Source: Actinosynnema sp. ALI-1.44
GTDB lineage: Bacteria > Actinomycetota > Actinomycetes > Mycobacteriales > Pseudonocardiaceae
Assembly: GCF_001984155.1 (NCBI RefSeq)
Contig: NZ_MTQO01000043.1
Coordinates: 124,001-188,000, forward strand
DNA length: 64,000 nucleotides
Direction: 5' to 3'
Below are positions 32,684 to 40,792 of this stretch, piece by piece (within the stretch, counting starts at the first letter, position 1; each line of letters starts with the position of its first letter). A program made the translations under genes and the position numbers. The notes beneath the pieces are model-generated. The model was not told the origin of the DNA and searched no databases. It saw only the letters and a program-made list of their open reading frames with translations.

Positions 32684-33886
32684 TCACACGATCGGGTTAG
32701 CGCCCAGTCTTGTCAGCAGTGATCGCAATTCGCGGTTACCCGCGTTGCGTTGTGCCGTCATGAACATGTCCAGCGCCGCTTCACGCACCAGTGTGTTCGT
32801 GCGAACTTGCTGGGGAGTGAGTTTCTCTGCCTTGAGGATGGCGCGCAGACCCTCTTCCCTGCTTCGCTTCTCCTGGAGCAGGCCGCGTCCGAGATCCATC
32901 CAGTAGGCACCCTGCCGGGACGTCGGTATGGCCTGCCAGGGAACATCCTTGGCGACCTCGGCGACTTGCGCACCCCAGCCCAACTCGACACCGATGCCGA
33001 CATGCCAGATGCCCACGTTGGCGTGCCCGAAGTTCATGGTGGCCCCGCCCCATTGGCTGTTGGCGAGTCCGACCTTGTCGGCGATGTGTTTCGCTTCGCG
33101 CAGATGGGTTTTCGCAGTAGCCGCATCACCCTGCGACGCGGCGGCCAAGGCGGCGGTCAAGTGTCCCATTCCGCGAGACTCCAACCGGGCGTCAGTCATT
33201 TCCGCTGCGGCGACCGCCAGCGAATACTGGCGTTTACGCGACATCGACGAAACGAACTGCGCCCGAGTCCACGCCGAGACGCCGAGCCAGTCCGGCGCCT
33301 GCAGGGCTTCCGCTGCGGCCTGAACTCGTTCCGCCGCGACATAGCCGAGCTGCTTCGCTCCCCAACGAGAGGCCACGTTGCCTGCGGCGTGATACGCCGA
33401 GATCAGGCCAACGTAGGCATCCTTGCGGTGATCGTCGGTTGACGCGTGGATCAACAGGTCATGGATCAACGCGGGAAGGACATCCGCCTGTGCGTCGTAG
33501 TCCGATCCGGGGCGTAGCTTCTGATTCAGCAAAGTGAGATCGCGTCGGACGTTGACCCATTCACGTGCCGGGTAGTCGTCAGGTACTTCACCAGGCCACC
33601 ATTCGGTCAGGACAGCCTCGACGGACAACAGTGCGGGGTTGGCGGCAGCGCTCGTCGGTGCGACTGGGTAGTGCTCTCGCGGGTCGAGATCTTCGGGCTG
33701 GACGCGCAATGCCCGCGCGATACCTTCCAGCCTCTGGCGGTCCTTGACCGCACGTTGCCCACGCTCAACCATGCTCAACCACGAGACCGACACCCCGGAA
33801 AGTCCTGCGACCTCGGCGAGCTTCATCTGGCGCCACTTCCGGAGCACACGAATCCGGTGGCCTATCTGCTCGGCCCTCTCGTGCAT
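32684..33886 (-). CDS. XRE-family regulator with C-terminal TPR-like domain
   Basis: 400 aa, a paralogue of the gene just downstream. The HTH (about residues 10-62) contains LAEVAGLSGVSVSWLSMVERGQRAVKDR-type recognition sequence; the helical remainder includes YHAAGNVASRWGAKQLGYVAAER and YWMDLGRGL. Target genes are unknown. Upstream, at 33933-33946, a perfect TTCCAC-CT-GTGGAA palindrome could be its own operator, consistent with autoregulation. Confidence 0.82.
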   Translation of the reverse strand: MHERAEQIGHRIRVLRKWRQMKLAEVAGLSGVSVSWLSMVERGQRAVKDRQRLEGIARALRVQPEDLDPREHYPVAPTSAAANPALLSVEAVLTEWWPGEVPDDYPAREWVNVRRDLTLLNQKLRPGSDYDAQADVLPALIHDLLIHASTDDHRKDAYVGLISAYHAAGNVASRWGAKQLGYVAAERVQAAAEALQAPDWLGVSAWTRAQFVSSMSRKRQYSLAVAAAEMTDARLESRGMGHLTAALAAASQGDAATAKTHLREAKHIADKVGLANSQWGGATMNFGHANVGIWHVGIGVELGWGAQVAEVAKDVPWQAIPTSRQGAYWMDLGRGLLQEKRSREEGLRAILKAEKLTPQQVRTNTLVREAALDMFMTAQRNAGNRELRSLLTRLGANPIV

Positions 33887-34183
33887 TGGACCCGCCCATC
33901 GTCCGTGTGCCCATCAGGCGGGCAACACCAGGTTCCACCTGTGGAATCGTCAGCCACGAGTGTACCGGCGTGGCTCGTTCGCCAGCCCGCTGCTGGTCGG
34001 CCGCGGAGAAACACCCACTGATCCAGTCGGAACCCGGAACTCGATGTCGCCCTCTCGGGCTTCGAGCCTGCTGGACTCAAGTCAGCAGGAAGCCCGGCCG
34101 GTGGACCATGGGCTCATTGGTGTCGGTTTGTAGCGTAGATGTAGTGCTCAGCCGTCAGGACCTGCAGATACACGATTCAGGTT
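33887..34183. other. Intergenic region with an operator-like palindrome
   Basis: 297 bases between divergent genes. The palindrome TTCCAC-CT-GTGGAA (33933-33946) lies 47 bases upstream of the XRE-TPR start. Short open frames here show no recognisable domain, so the missing N-terminus of the regulator fragment on the right is not visible. Confidence 0.45.
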
Positions 34184-34684
34184 TTGCACGCCATGCGAGC
34201 CCGCGCGTTTGCCATCCAGGTTGATCGCACCAACTGCGTCAATGCCATGACGCTGGCAGAGAACACCCTTCATCAGGCCCGTGGCAACGGTCGTGCGGAC
34301 TGGATAGCGGTGTTTGACGAGGCGTCGTTGGCCAGCGAGGCCTCGCTATGCTTCATGCAGCTCGCCGAGTACTCGGAAGCGGAGCTTCGAGCGAGGGAAG
34401 TGGTACGGCTGAGGTCGGAAGATCGGGTACGCAGCCGCGCGTTCGGGCAACTGACCCTTGCCGGCGTTCTCCTGCGGGCCGGCCGTGTGGAGGAAGCCGC
34501 CGCACTCGGCCAGGAGATCTGCGTCATGACTCGCTCGTTGAGCTCCGCGCGAGTCACTCGACGGATCAACGACTTGGCTCTCGCGCTCCGGACCGCGTCC
34601 AACGGACCTGATGTCACCGGCTTCCTTGCGCTTGTCAATCCCGCTGTAGTCGAGGAAGAAAGTACTGTCGAGTGGCCGGTGTGA
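34184..34684 (+). pseudogene. C-terminal TPR fragment of an XRE-type regulator
   Basis: 166 aa that resemble only the last third of actinomycete XRE-TPR regulators: NAMTLAENTLHQARGNGRADWIAVFDEASLASEASLCFMQL, then RSRAFGQLTLAGVLLRAGRVEEAAALG. The DNA-binding N-terminus is absent and no upstream frame supplies it. The stop overlaps the NUDIX start as GTGA, keeping translation coupled. It is either a decayed gene still serving as a leader for the NUDIX gene or a small stand-alone TPR protein. Confidence 0.55.
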
Positions 34685-35163
34685 CTGACGATTCCGACCG
34701 TTACGCGTACCTGGCCGAGGGAAACGCCAGACAGGCGCGCAAACGCGTCGCCGCGGACGTCCTGATCCGCGATACCGTAGGCCGTGTCCTGCTGGTGAAC
34801 CCGACTTACAAGGAGCACTGGGACCTTCCTGGCGGGATGGCGGAAGCCAACGAGCCACCGCGTGAGGCGGCTGAGCGTGAGCTCATGGAGGAGCTCGGCC
34901 TGGCTGTCGATGTCGGGCGCGCGTTGGTCGTGGCATGGGTTCCACCGCATGACCCGTGGGACGATCAGCTCTTGTTCGTCTTCGATGGCGGAACTCTCAC
35001 AGATCGGCAATGCGCTGATCTCCGAGTGATCGACCCCGAAATCAGCGAGTTCGAGTTCGTCGAACCGGCCGAAGCAGCCTCCTTGCTCCGCTCCGACCTG
35101 GCCGAACGACTCCGTCAGTCGCTGGACGCGTTGTCTGCTGGCGTGACGACGTATGTCGAGTAG
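34681..35163 (+). CDS. NUDIX hydrolase
   Basis: 160 aa. A perfect Nudix box spans residues 52-74 (Gly52, Glu58, then REL-MEE-LGL with E70 and E71 as metal ligands). Such enzymes cleave nucleoside diphosphates linked to another group, such as oxidised nucleotides, NADH or ADP-ribose; the substrate cannot be named. The GTG at 34681 overlaps the stop of the regulator fragment; pairs of an XRE-TPR regulator and a NUDIX gene are common in actinomycetes. Confidence 0.88.
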   Translation: MTDDSDRYAYLAEGNARQARKRVAADVLIRDTVGRVLLVNPTYKEHWDLPGGMAEANEPPREAAERELMEELGLAVDVGRALVVAWVPPHDPWDDQLLFVFDGGTLTDRQCADLRVIDPEISEFEFVEPAEAASLLRSDLAERLRQSLDALSAGVTTYVE

Positions 35164-35203
35164 CTCAGCGGGCAGCAGGTGTTTCAGGTCGACGACGTCG
35201 AGA

Positions 35204-36031
35204 TCAGCCTGTGGTTTCCGGATTCCTGAGCCGAGTCGTGGCCACCAGGATGCGTGATCCGCCCCCGATCCGGGGCACAGCCGAGGCTTCGGCGATGAAC
35301 TGCTCGCGCAGCCGCGTGACCTGCTCGTCGTCGAGCATTGCCATGTCGTAGTAGCTCGGCACGGCGGCTTCCCACATCTGTTCGGGCGTACCGTCGAGCT
35401 CAAGTGTGATCTCCTCGAAGGACACCGTGTCGAAACCGACCGGCGTCAGCAACTCGATGAGCCCTTCTCGGCTGCGTGCGCGGCGGTCGCCCATCCGCGG
35501 GAGGCGCCGGTCAGGCGGCAACGCCGTGAAGACCGGTCGTGCGAGCGACAGGAAAAGGTCGAGCCAGCCGCCCGGCACCACACCGGCGCCCACCGCGACC
35601 GCGAACCTGCCGCCGGGCTCCAACACCCGTGCCGCCTCGGCAATGACCTGCTCGACATCGGACATCAGCATCAACGCCATGTGAGACACGACTGCGTGGA
35701 ACGAGTCGTCGGTGAACGGCAGTTGCTGTGCGCGTCCCAGGCGCAGGTCCGCGTCGAGCAGTTCGGGTCGCTCGCGCGCCAGAGCGAGTTCACTTTCCGA
35801 CAGGTCCACTCCCGCCAGCCTGGTTGCTCCGTTGCGGGCAAGCAGCGCCAGTAGTGTGCCGTCGGCACATCCCAGGTCGAGTACACGGCTGGCCCCCGCG
35901 ACATGACCGGCGAGGAATTCGTAACTCGTTCGCCCATCGGACGTGGGGTGCGCGAGAGTACCGCGTGCCATCGATCCAGGTATCCGGTCGTGGTACGTGC
36001 GCAGGAAGTCCTCGCTCGCATCCATGGTCAT
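35204..36031 (-). CDS. Class I SAM-dependent methyltransferase
   Basis: 275 aa Methyltransf_11-like protein. SAM motif I is VLDLGCADGTLLALLA, followed by GVDLSESELALARER (acidic loop) and QLPFTDDSFHAVVSHMALML, then LEPGGRFAVAV. The substrate is unknown. Its ATG overlaps the stop of the upstream SARP gene by four bases, so the methyltransferase is expressed with that regulator. Confidence 0.85.
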   Translation of the reverse strand: MTMDASEDFLRTYHDRIPGSMARGTLAHPTSDGRTSYEFLAGHVAGASRVLDLGCADGTLLALLARNGATRLAGVDLSESELALARERPELLDADLRLGRAQQLPFTDDSFHAVVSHMALMLMSDVEQVIAEAARVLEPGGRFAVAVGAGVVPGGWLDLFLSLARPVFTALPPDRRLPRMGDRRARSREGLIELLTPVGFDTVSFEEITLELDGTPEQMWEAAVPSYYDMAMLDDEQVTRLREQFIAEASAVPRIGGGSRILVATTRLRNPETTG

Positions 36032-38991
36032 GACTCGCGCAGGCGTGCGGTGATGCGGTCGACGTCTGCGCGTTCTCCGGGCGGCAGAGGAGCGCCGACG
36101 GCCGCACGTGCGGCGGCGGCCTCAGCGAGTAGAGCGGTTGCCTTGTCGTGGCTCCCGGCCAGGGAGTGCGCGCCCGCGAGGCCTTCCCTGGCCAGTGCGA
36201 TCGAGCGCGGATCACCGCTGGCTTCCGCGGTGGTCAGTGATTCCGTGTGCCAGGACAGTGCTTCGTCCGCGTTGCCCCGCAGTTCCGCGATGAATCCCAT
36301 TTCCGCCGTGGCCAACGCTACTCCCGGCGCGTACCGCACCTGTTCGTGCCAGGACAGGATCTGCCGCAGCAGCGTTTCCGCCTCTGCCAGGTCACCCGTG
36401 CGGCGCGCGCCCAGTGCGAGGCCGAGGTCGGCGTGCACGATTCCGGCGTGGTAGCCGTGTTCCGCAGCGATGCGGCGGGCTTGCCTGTGGCGGGATTCGG
36501 CCAGGGGGTGGTTGCCGGACAACAGGTCGAGCCTGGCCAGGCCGGTCAGCTGGTCGGCGACGTCCAGCCAGAGTTCGTGCTTGTGGGCTTCCGCCAGGGC
36601 CGCTTCGCGCAACGAGACCGCCTTCGGGTAGTCGCCGGTGATCTCCGCCAGCGTCGCCAGGACGTGGGTCGCCTGCGAACGGCCCCACGCGTCACCGAGT
36701 TCCTCGAACACCGCCAGGGACTCGGTTGCCTCGTCGTCGGCTTCGGCGAGTTCGCCGCGCATGATGGACTGGAACGCCGTGACCGCCAGGTTCGCCGCTC
36801 GCAGCCAGGGATCCGCTGTGTCTACTGAGGACAGCCGGGTGGCGCTGGCGGCCAGGTCGCCACCGGTGACGAACAGGCAGACGCCGAGGAACCAGGCCGC
36901 GTCGGGATCCGACGTCGACCGGTCGGTCGCCGAGATCCGGGCCCGCTCATCCGTTCCGCCCCGGCGGAGCAGCGCGAACCCGGTCAGCCAGGCGGACACC
37001 GAGTCGCGCAGCGGGTGCTCACCGGGCAGGCAGAGGGCACGGCGCAGTTGACGTTCGGCCTCGCTCAGCCTGCCGCGCAGGAACCAGTACCAGACCAGCG
37101 CCCGAACCAGCCGCAGCGCGCTGTCGACATCGGTCGTGCTCACCGCTGTGTCCAACGCCTGGCTCAGGTTCGCCGACTCGCTGTCCAGGCGGGGCAACCA
37201 CGTCTGCGCCGCCGCGTCACGCAGACGGGCCTGTTCGGCGAGAGCAAGGTAGTGGGCCAGGTGCCGGGCCTGCAGGTCCGCCACCTCATTCGCCTCGGTG
37301 AGACGGGCGCGGGCGTAGTCCCCGATGGACTCCAGCAGGCGGTAACGCGGCCCGTCGGCGATCACCACCAGGGACCGGTCGACCAGACGGGACAGCACGT
37401 CGAGCACGTCCCCGGCCGGGAGCAGCGCGTCGGCCGAGACCGCCTCCACTGCTGCCAGTGTGCTGCCCTCAGCGTGTACGGCCAAGCGGCGCAACAGGAT
37501 CCGCTCGGGCTCGGTGAGCAGCTCCCAGCTCCAGTCGATCACCGCGCGCAGCGTGCGCTGGCGCGGCGGCGCGATCCTGGCACCCGTGGTGAGCACCCGG
37601 AACCGGTCGTCCATCCGGGACAGCAGCTCAGGCGGGCCGAGCAGCCGCAGCCGGGGCGCGGCCAGTTCCAGCGCCAGCGGCAGTCCGTCCAACCGGAGGC
37701 ACAAGCTGGTCAGGACGTCTTGATCAGCCGTGCTCAGGTCGGCGCCCGCGGCCTCGGCTCGTGCGGTGAGCAGATGGACAGCGTCCGCCGGGGACAGCGG
37801 CGGCACGGCTTGGACCCGTTCCCCGGTGACTCCGAGCGGTTCCCGGCTGGTGGCGAGAACCCGCAGGTCAGGCGCTGAACGCAGCAAGTGCGCCACCAGG
37901 TCGGCGAGCGGGGTGAGCACGTGCTCGCAGTTGTCCAGCACCAGCAGCAGCCGTTGACCCCGCAACGCCGCCGCGAGGTGCCCGGCCAGCTCACCACCAG
38001 TTTCCTCACGGACATGCAGCACACGTGCCACCGACTCGGCGACATCAGCTGCCGTGGCCGCGGCGAGGTCGACCAGCCACACCCCGTCCGGGAACGGCGC
38101 CTCCTCAGCCACGGCGAGCGCCAGGCTGGTCTTGCCCACACCACCCGGCCCGGTCAACGTGACCAGCCGGTACCTCGTCAGGAGCGAGCGCGTCGCATCG
38201 ACCGCGTCCGTGCGGCCGACCAGGGGAGTGAGCGCAGCGGGCAGGTTGGTACGGGGCCGTGCCGCGGCAACTCGCAGCCCTGGATCCTGGCGCAGCATCG
38301 ACTCGTGCAGCGCTGTCAGCTCCGGGCCGGGGTCCGCGCCGAGTTCGTCCGCGAGCCGTTGCCGTAGCTCGGCATACCCGGCCAGCGCTTCCGCCTGCCG
38401 CCCGGCCAGGTACAGCGCACGCAGGTGTAGCGCACGCAACCGCTCACGCAACGGATGCCGTTCGGCCAGGTCGCTCAGCCCAGCGAGCGCCGCGTTGACC
38501 TCGCCCAGCGTCAGCCGTGTTTCCGCGAGTAGCTCCTCGGCCGCCAGCCGCTGCTCCTCCAGCCGGAGGACGGCCGGACGGGCGTAGTCCTCGTCGGCGA
38601 ACTCGGCGAACGCCTGTCCACGCCACAACCCCAACGCCGAGGTCAGCATGCCCACCCGGACTCGCGGCGGCGCCCCGGCAGCGGCAGCCAGCAGGCCGAC
38701 GAACTCAGCCGCGTCGGAACCGGCATCCAGCCGATATCCCGCTGGGCCTGATTCGACCAGGTCAGGCCCGATCGCCCGGCGCAGCCGGGACACCTTGGTC
38801 TGCAACGCGCCCAGCGGGTTCGAGGGCAGGTCGTCGCCCCAGAGATCCAGCACCAGCCGATCCGGTGACACCACGGCACCCTCGCGGGCAAGCAGCGCGG
38901 CCAGCAAAGCCCGGACCTTCGCCTCCGGCACTGGCACCTGGTCACCGGCCGTCGTCCACACGGCCAACGGACCGAGCACCCCGAATCGCAC
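36028..38991 (-). CDS. AfsR/SARP-family regulator with NB-ARC and TPR domains
   Basis: 987 aa. Residues 1-90 are an OmpR-type winged helix (MRFGVLGPLAVWT..., LVLDLWGDDLPSNPLGALQTKVSRLR), about 95-240 the BTAD domain, then an NB-ARC ATPase with P-loop LTGPGGVGKTSLALAVAEE (near 280) and LLLVLDNCEHVL, and a TPR-rich C-terminus to about 980. Large SARPs of this type activate antibiotic clusters. It is divergent from the imine-reductase-like gene across only 67 bases, so that gene and itself are the nearest candidate targets; control of the cluster at left is possible but unproven. Confidence 0.92.
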   Translation of the reverse strand: MRFGVLGPLAVWTTAGDQVPVPEAKVRALLAALLAREGAVVSPDRLVLDLWGDDLPSNPLGALQTKVSRLRRAIGPDLVESGPAGYRLDAGSDAAEFVGLLAAAAGAPPRVRVGMLTSALGLWRGQAFAEFADEDYARPAVLRLEEQRLAAEELLAETRLTLGEVNAALAGLSDLAERHPLRERLRALHLRALYLAGRQAEALAGYAELRQRLADELGADPGPELTALHESMLRQDPGLRVAAARPRTNLPAALTPLVGRTDAVDATRSLLTRYRLVTLTGPGGVGKTSLALAVAEEAPFPDGVWLVDLAAATAADVAESVARVLHVREETGGELAGHLAAALRGQRLLLVLDNCEHVLTPLADLVAHLLRSAPDLRVLATSREPLGVTGERVQAVPPLSPADAVHLLTARAEAAGADLSTADQDVLTSLCLRLDGLPLALELAAPRLRLLGPPELLSRMDDRFRVLTTGARIAPPRQRTLRAVIDWSWELLTEPERILLRRLAVHAEGSTLAAVEAVSADALLPAGDVLDVLSRLVDRSLVVIADGPRYRLLESIGDYARARLTEANEVADLQARHLAHYLALAEQARLRDAAAQTWLPRLDSESANLSQALDTAVSTTDVDSALRLVRALVWYWFLRGRLSEAERQLRRALCLPGEHPLRDSVSAWLTGFALLRRGGTDERARISATDRSTSDPDAAWFLGVCLFVTGGDLAASATRLSSVDTADPWLRAANLAVTAFQSIMRGELAEADDEATESLAVFEELGDAWGRSQATHVLATLAEITGDYPKAVSLREAALAEAHKHELWLDVADQLTGLARLDLLSGNHPLAESRHRQARRIAAEHGYHAGIVHADLGLALGARRTGDLAEAETLLRQILSWHEQVRYAPGVALATAEMGFIAELRGNADEALSWHTESLTTAEASGDPRSIALAREGLAGAHSLAGSHDKATALLAEAAAARAAVGAPLPPGERADVDRITARLRES

Positions 38992-39058
38992 GGGACAACC
39001 GTACCCGCTGTCGGCCGACCGCCAGTGAACCGAAAGCGCAGGCAGGCACCTTGATCAC

Positions 39059-39934
39059 ATGACGAACGACAAGACACCAGTCAGCGTGATCGGCGTCGGC
39101 AGGCTCGGCGCCGCACTCGCCGCGGCGTTCCTCGCGAACGGCCACCCGACCACCGTGTGGAACCGCAGCCCGGAGAAGGCCGCGCCGCTGGCGGCCAAGG
39201 GCGCGACGGTCGCCGGATCAGTGGCGGAGGCGGTGGCCGCCAGCCCCCTGGTGCTGACCGTGGTGCTCGACCATGCCGCAGCTCGCGCACTGCTTGAACC
39301 GGCGGTCGGCGATCTGCGCGGGCGGACCCTGCTCAACGTCAGCTCCAGCACCCCCGACGACATCCGGAAACTGGCCGAATGGGTGACCGGTCACGGCGCG
39401 GACTACCTGGACGCGGCGGTGATGGCCGTCCCCCAAGCCATCGGCACGCTGGACGCCCAGGTCCTCTACAGCGGCTCGGCGAAAGCCTTCGAGCGCTACG
39501 GCACCGAACTGGAAATCCTCGGCACCACCCGTTACCTCGCCGCCGACCCGGGAGTGGCGGAACTGTTCAGCATGGGCCTGCTCAGCGCGGCCTACGGCAC
39601 CCTGTTCGGTTACATGCACGGCGCGGCCCTGCTGGACTCGGCGAACGTGAAGCCGACCGAGTTCCTCGGCCTGGCGGTGCAGTGGCTCAACGGGATGCTG
39701 GCGTTCCTGCCCGCGCTGTCCAAGGAGATCGAGGCGAAGGACTACACGGGCGGCGACTCCAGCCTGGAGATCAACCTGCACGCCCTGCGGTACATCGAAA
39801 CCGCGAGCCACGACGCGGGCGTGGACCCGGGCTTCGTCCTGCCCACACTGAAGCTGGTGCGCAGGCGCCTCGAGGTCGCGAAACCGACGCACAGCGTGGC
39901 GGGCGTGTTCGAGACCATGCTGGGCAGGTCCTGA
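39059..39934 (+). CDS. Imine-reductase-like NADPH oxidoreductase
   Basis: 291 aa of the 6-phosphogluconate-dehydrogenase/IRED superfamily. The Rossmann motif VIGVGRLGAALAAAFLANGHPTTVWNRS at the N-terminus fits NADPH-binding imine reductases, and the helical C-terminal domain carries MGLLSAAYGTLFGYMHGAAL, the region that in IREDs holds the proton donor (Asp or Tyr); here Ser and Tyr are the options. It could reduce a cyclic imine or be a related dehydrogenase. It is divergent from the SARP gene and converges with the FHA-like gene across six bases. Confidence 0.78.
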   Translation: MTNDKTPVSVIGVGRLGAALAAAFLANGHPTTVWNRSPEKAAPLAAKGATVAGSVAEAVAASPLVLTVVLDHAAARALLEPAVGDLRGRTLLNVSSSTPDDIRKLAEWVTGHGADYLDAAVMAVPQAIGTLDAQVLYSGSAKAFERYGTELEILGTTRYLAADPGVAELFSMGLLSAAYGTLFGYMHGAALLDSANVKPTEFLGLAVQWLNGMLAFLPALSKEIEAKDYTGGDSSLEINLHALRYIETASHDAGVDPGFVLPTLKLVRRRLEVAKPTHSVAGVFETMLGRS

Positions 39935-39940
39935 CCGGCG

Positions 39941-40747
39941 TCACGGTCCAGGGCGGGTGGTGTGGACCTCGGCGAGGTCGTCGGCGGTGACCAGGCGGTA
40001 TTCGGCGATGCGTTTGCCGATCGCGAACCGCGGGTTCTGGATGCGGCCGTCACGCGCCTCGGAGTAGGGGTCGGCCAGTTCGCCGAACACCACACGGGAG
40101 ATGGTGCGGATCGCGTCGTCGACGCGCTGCGGGCGGTCGAGATTCCACGCGTTGCCCGCACGCCACGCGCGGATGCGTTCGTAGATCAGGCGGTTGGTCG
40201 GCGGGAACGGCGAGTCGTCGTTCCCGGCCAGCCACGGCTCGGCCAGCGCCAGCGCGACGTACCACTCCTTGGAGTACCTCGCCAGCTGTCCCTTGCGGAT
40301 GTGCGGCTTGTGCTCGGTGTCCCGGCCCGGGGTGACCGACTCGTCCGCGCTCGCTCCCCGTGCGGTGATGGCGAACGTCAGCGGCAAGTCGGCGTACAGG
40401 TCCTGGCCGACTTGCTTGCCCGCCAGCACGACGAGTTCGTTCTTGCCGAGGTCGAGCATCGCGGACATGCCACGTACGAGCGTCACCCGGCGCGCCCCGC
40501 CCGGTGCGTCCAGCAGGCTGGACAGCCGGCCTTCGCCCGCGCCCAGCCAGCGCAGCATCGCGGCTTCCCGGCCGACCACGAGCTCCGCGAGCAGACCGGA
40601 GACGTGCGGAGCACACCCCGGCAGCCGCAGCGCGACACGGCCGGGCCGCTGGGGACCGCCGTGCGGGTCGCGTCCGAACACCAGGCGTTCACCGGAATCG
40701 ACGCGTACGGGATGCAGATCGCTCCCACGCACCGTGGCTTGCAGCAT
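39941..40747 (-). CDS. FHA-like domain protein linked to the STAND kinase gene
   Basis: 268 aa. The first 100 residues look like a divergent forkhead-associated domain (LVFGRDPHG...APHVSGLLAELVV...LRWLGA spacing of GR, SH-like and final strands). The C-terminal part, TNRLIYERIRAWRAGNAWNLDRPQRVDDAIRTISR, looks like a helical or winged-helix segment. FHA domains read phosphothreonine, which fits its place 45 bases downstream of a Ser/Thr kinase gene on the same strand. Exact family unknown. Confidence 0.6.
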   Translation of the reverse strand: MLQATVRGSDLHPVRVDSGERLVFGRDPHGGPQRPGRVALRLPGCAPHVSGLLAELVVGREAAMLRWLGAGEGRLSSLLDAPGGARRVTLVRGMSAMLDLGKNELVVLAGKQVGQDLYADLPLTFAITARGASADESVTPGRDTEHKPHIRKGQLARYSKEWYVALALAEPWLAGNDDSPFPPTNRLIYERIRAWRAGNAWNLDRPQRVDDAIRTISRVVFGELADPYSEARDGRIQNPRFAIGKRIAEYRLVTADDLAEVHTTRPGP

Positions 40748-40792
40748 CCCGCCCCTCGTAGACCAAACGTCTTGCCGAGGGTCGAGGATACG

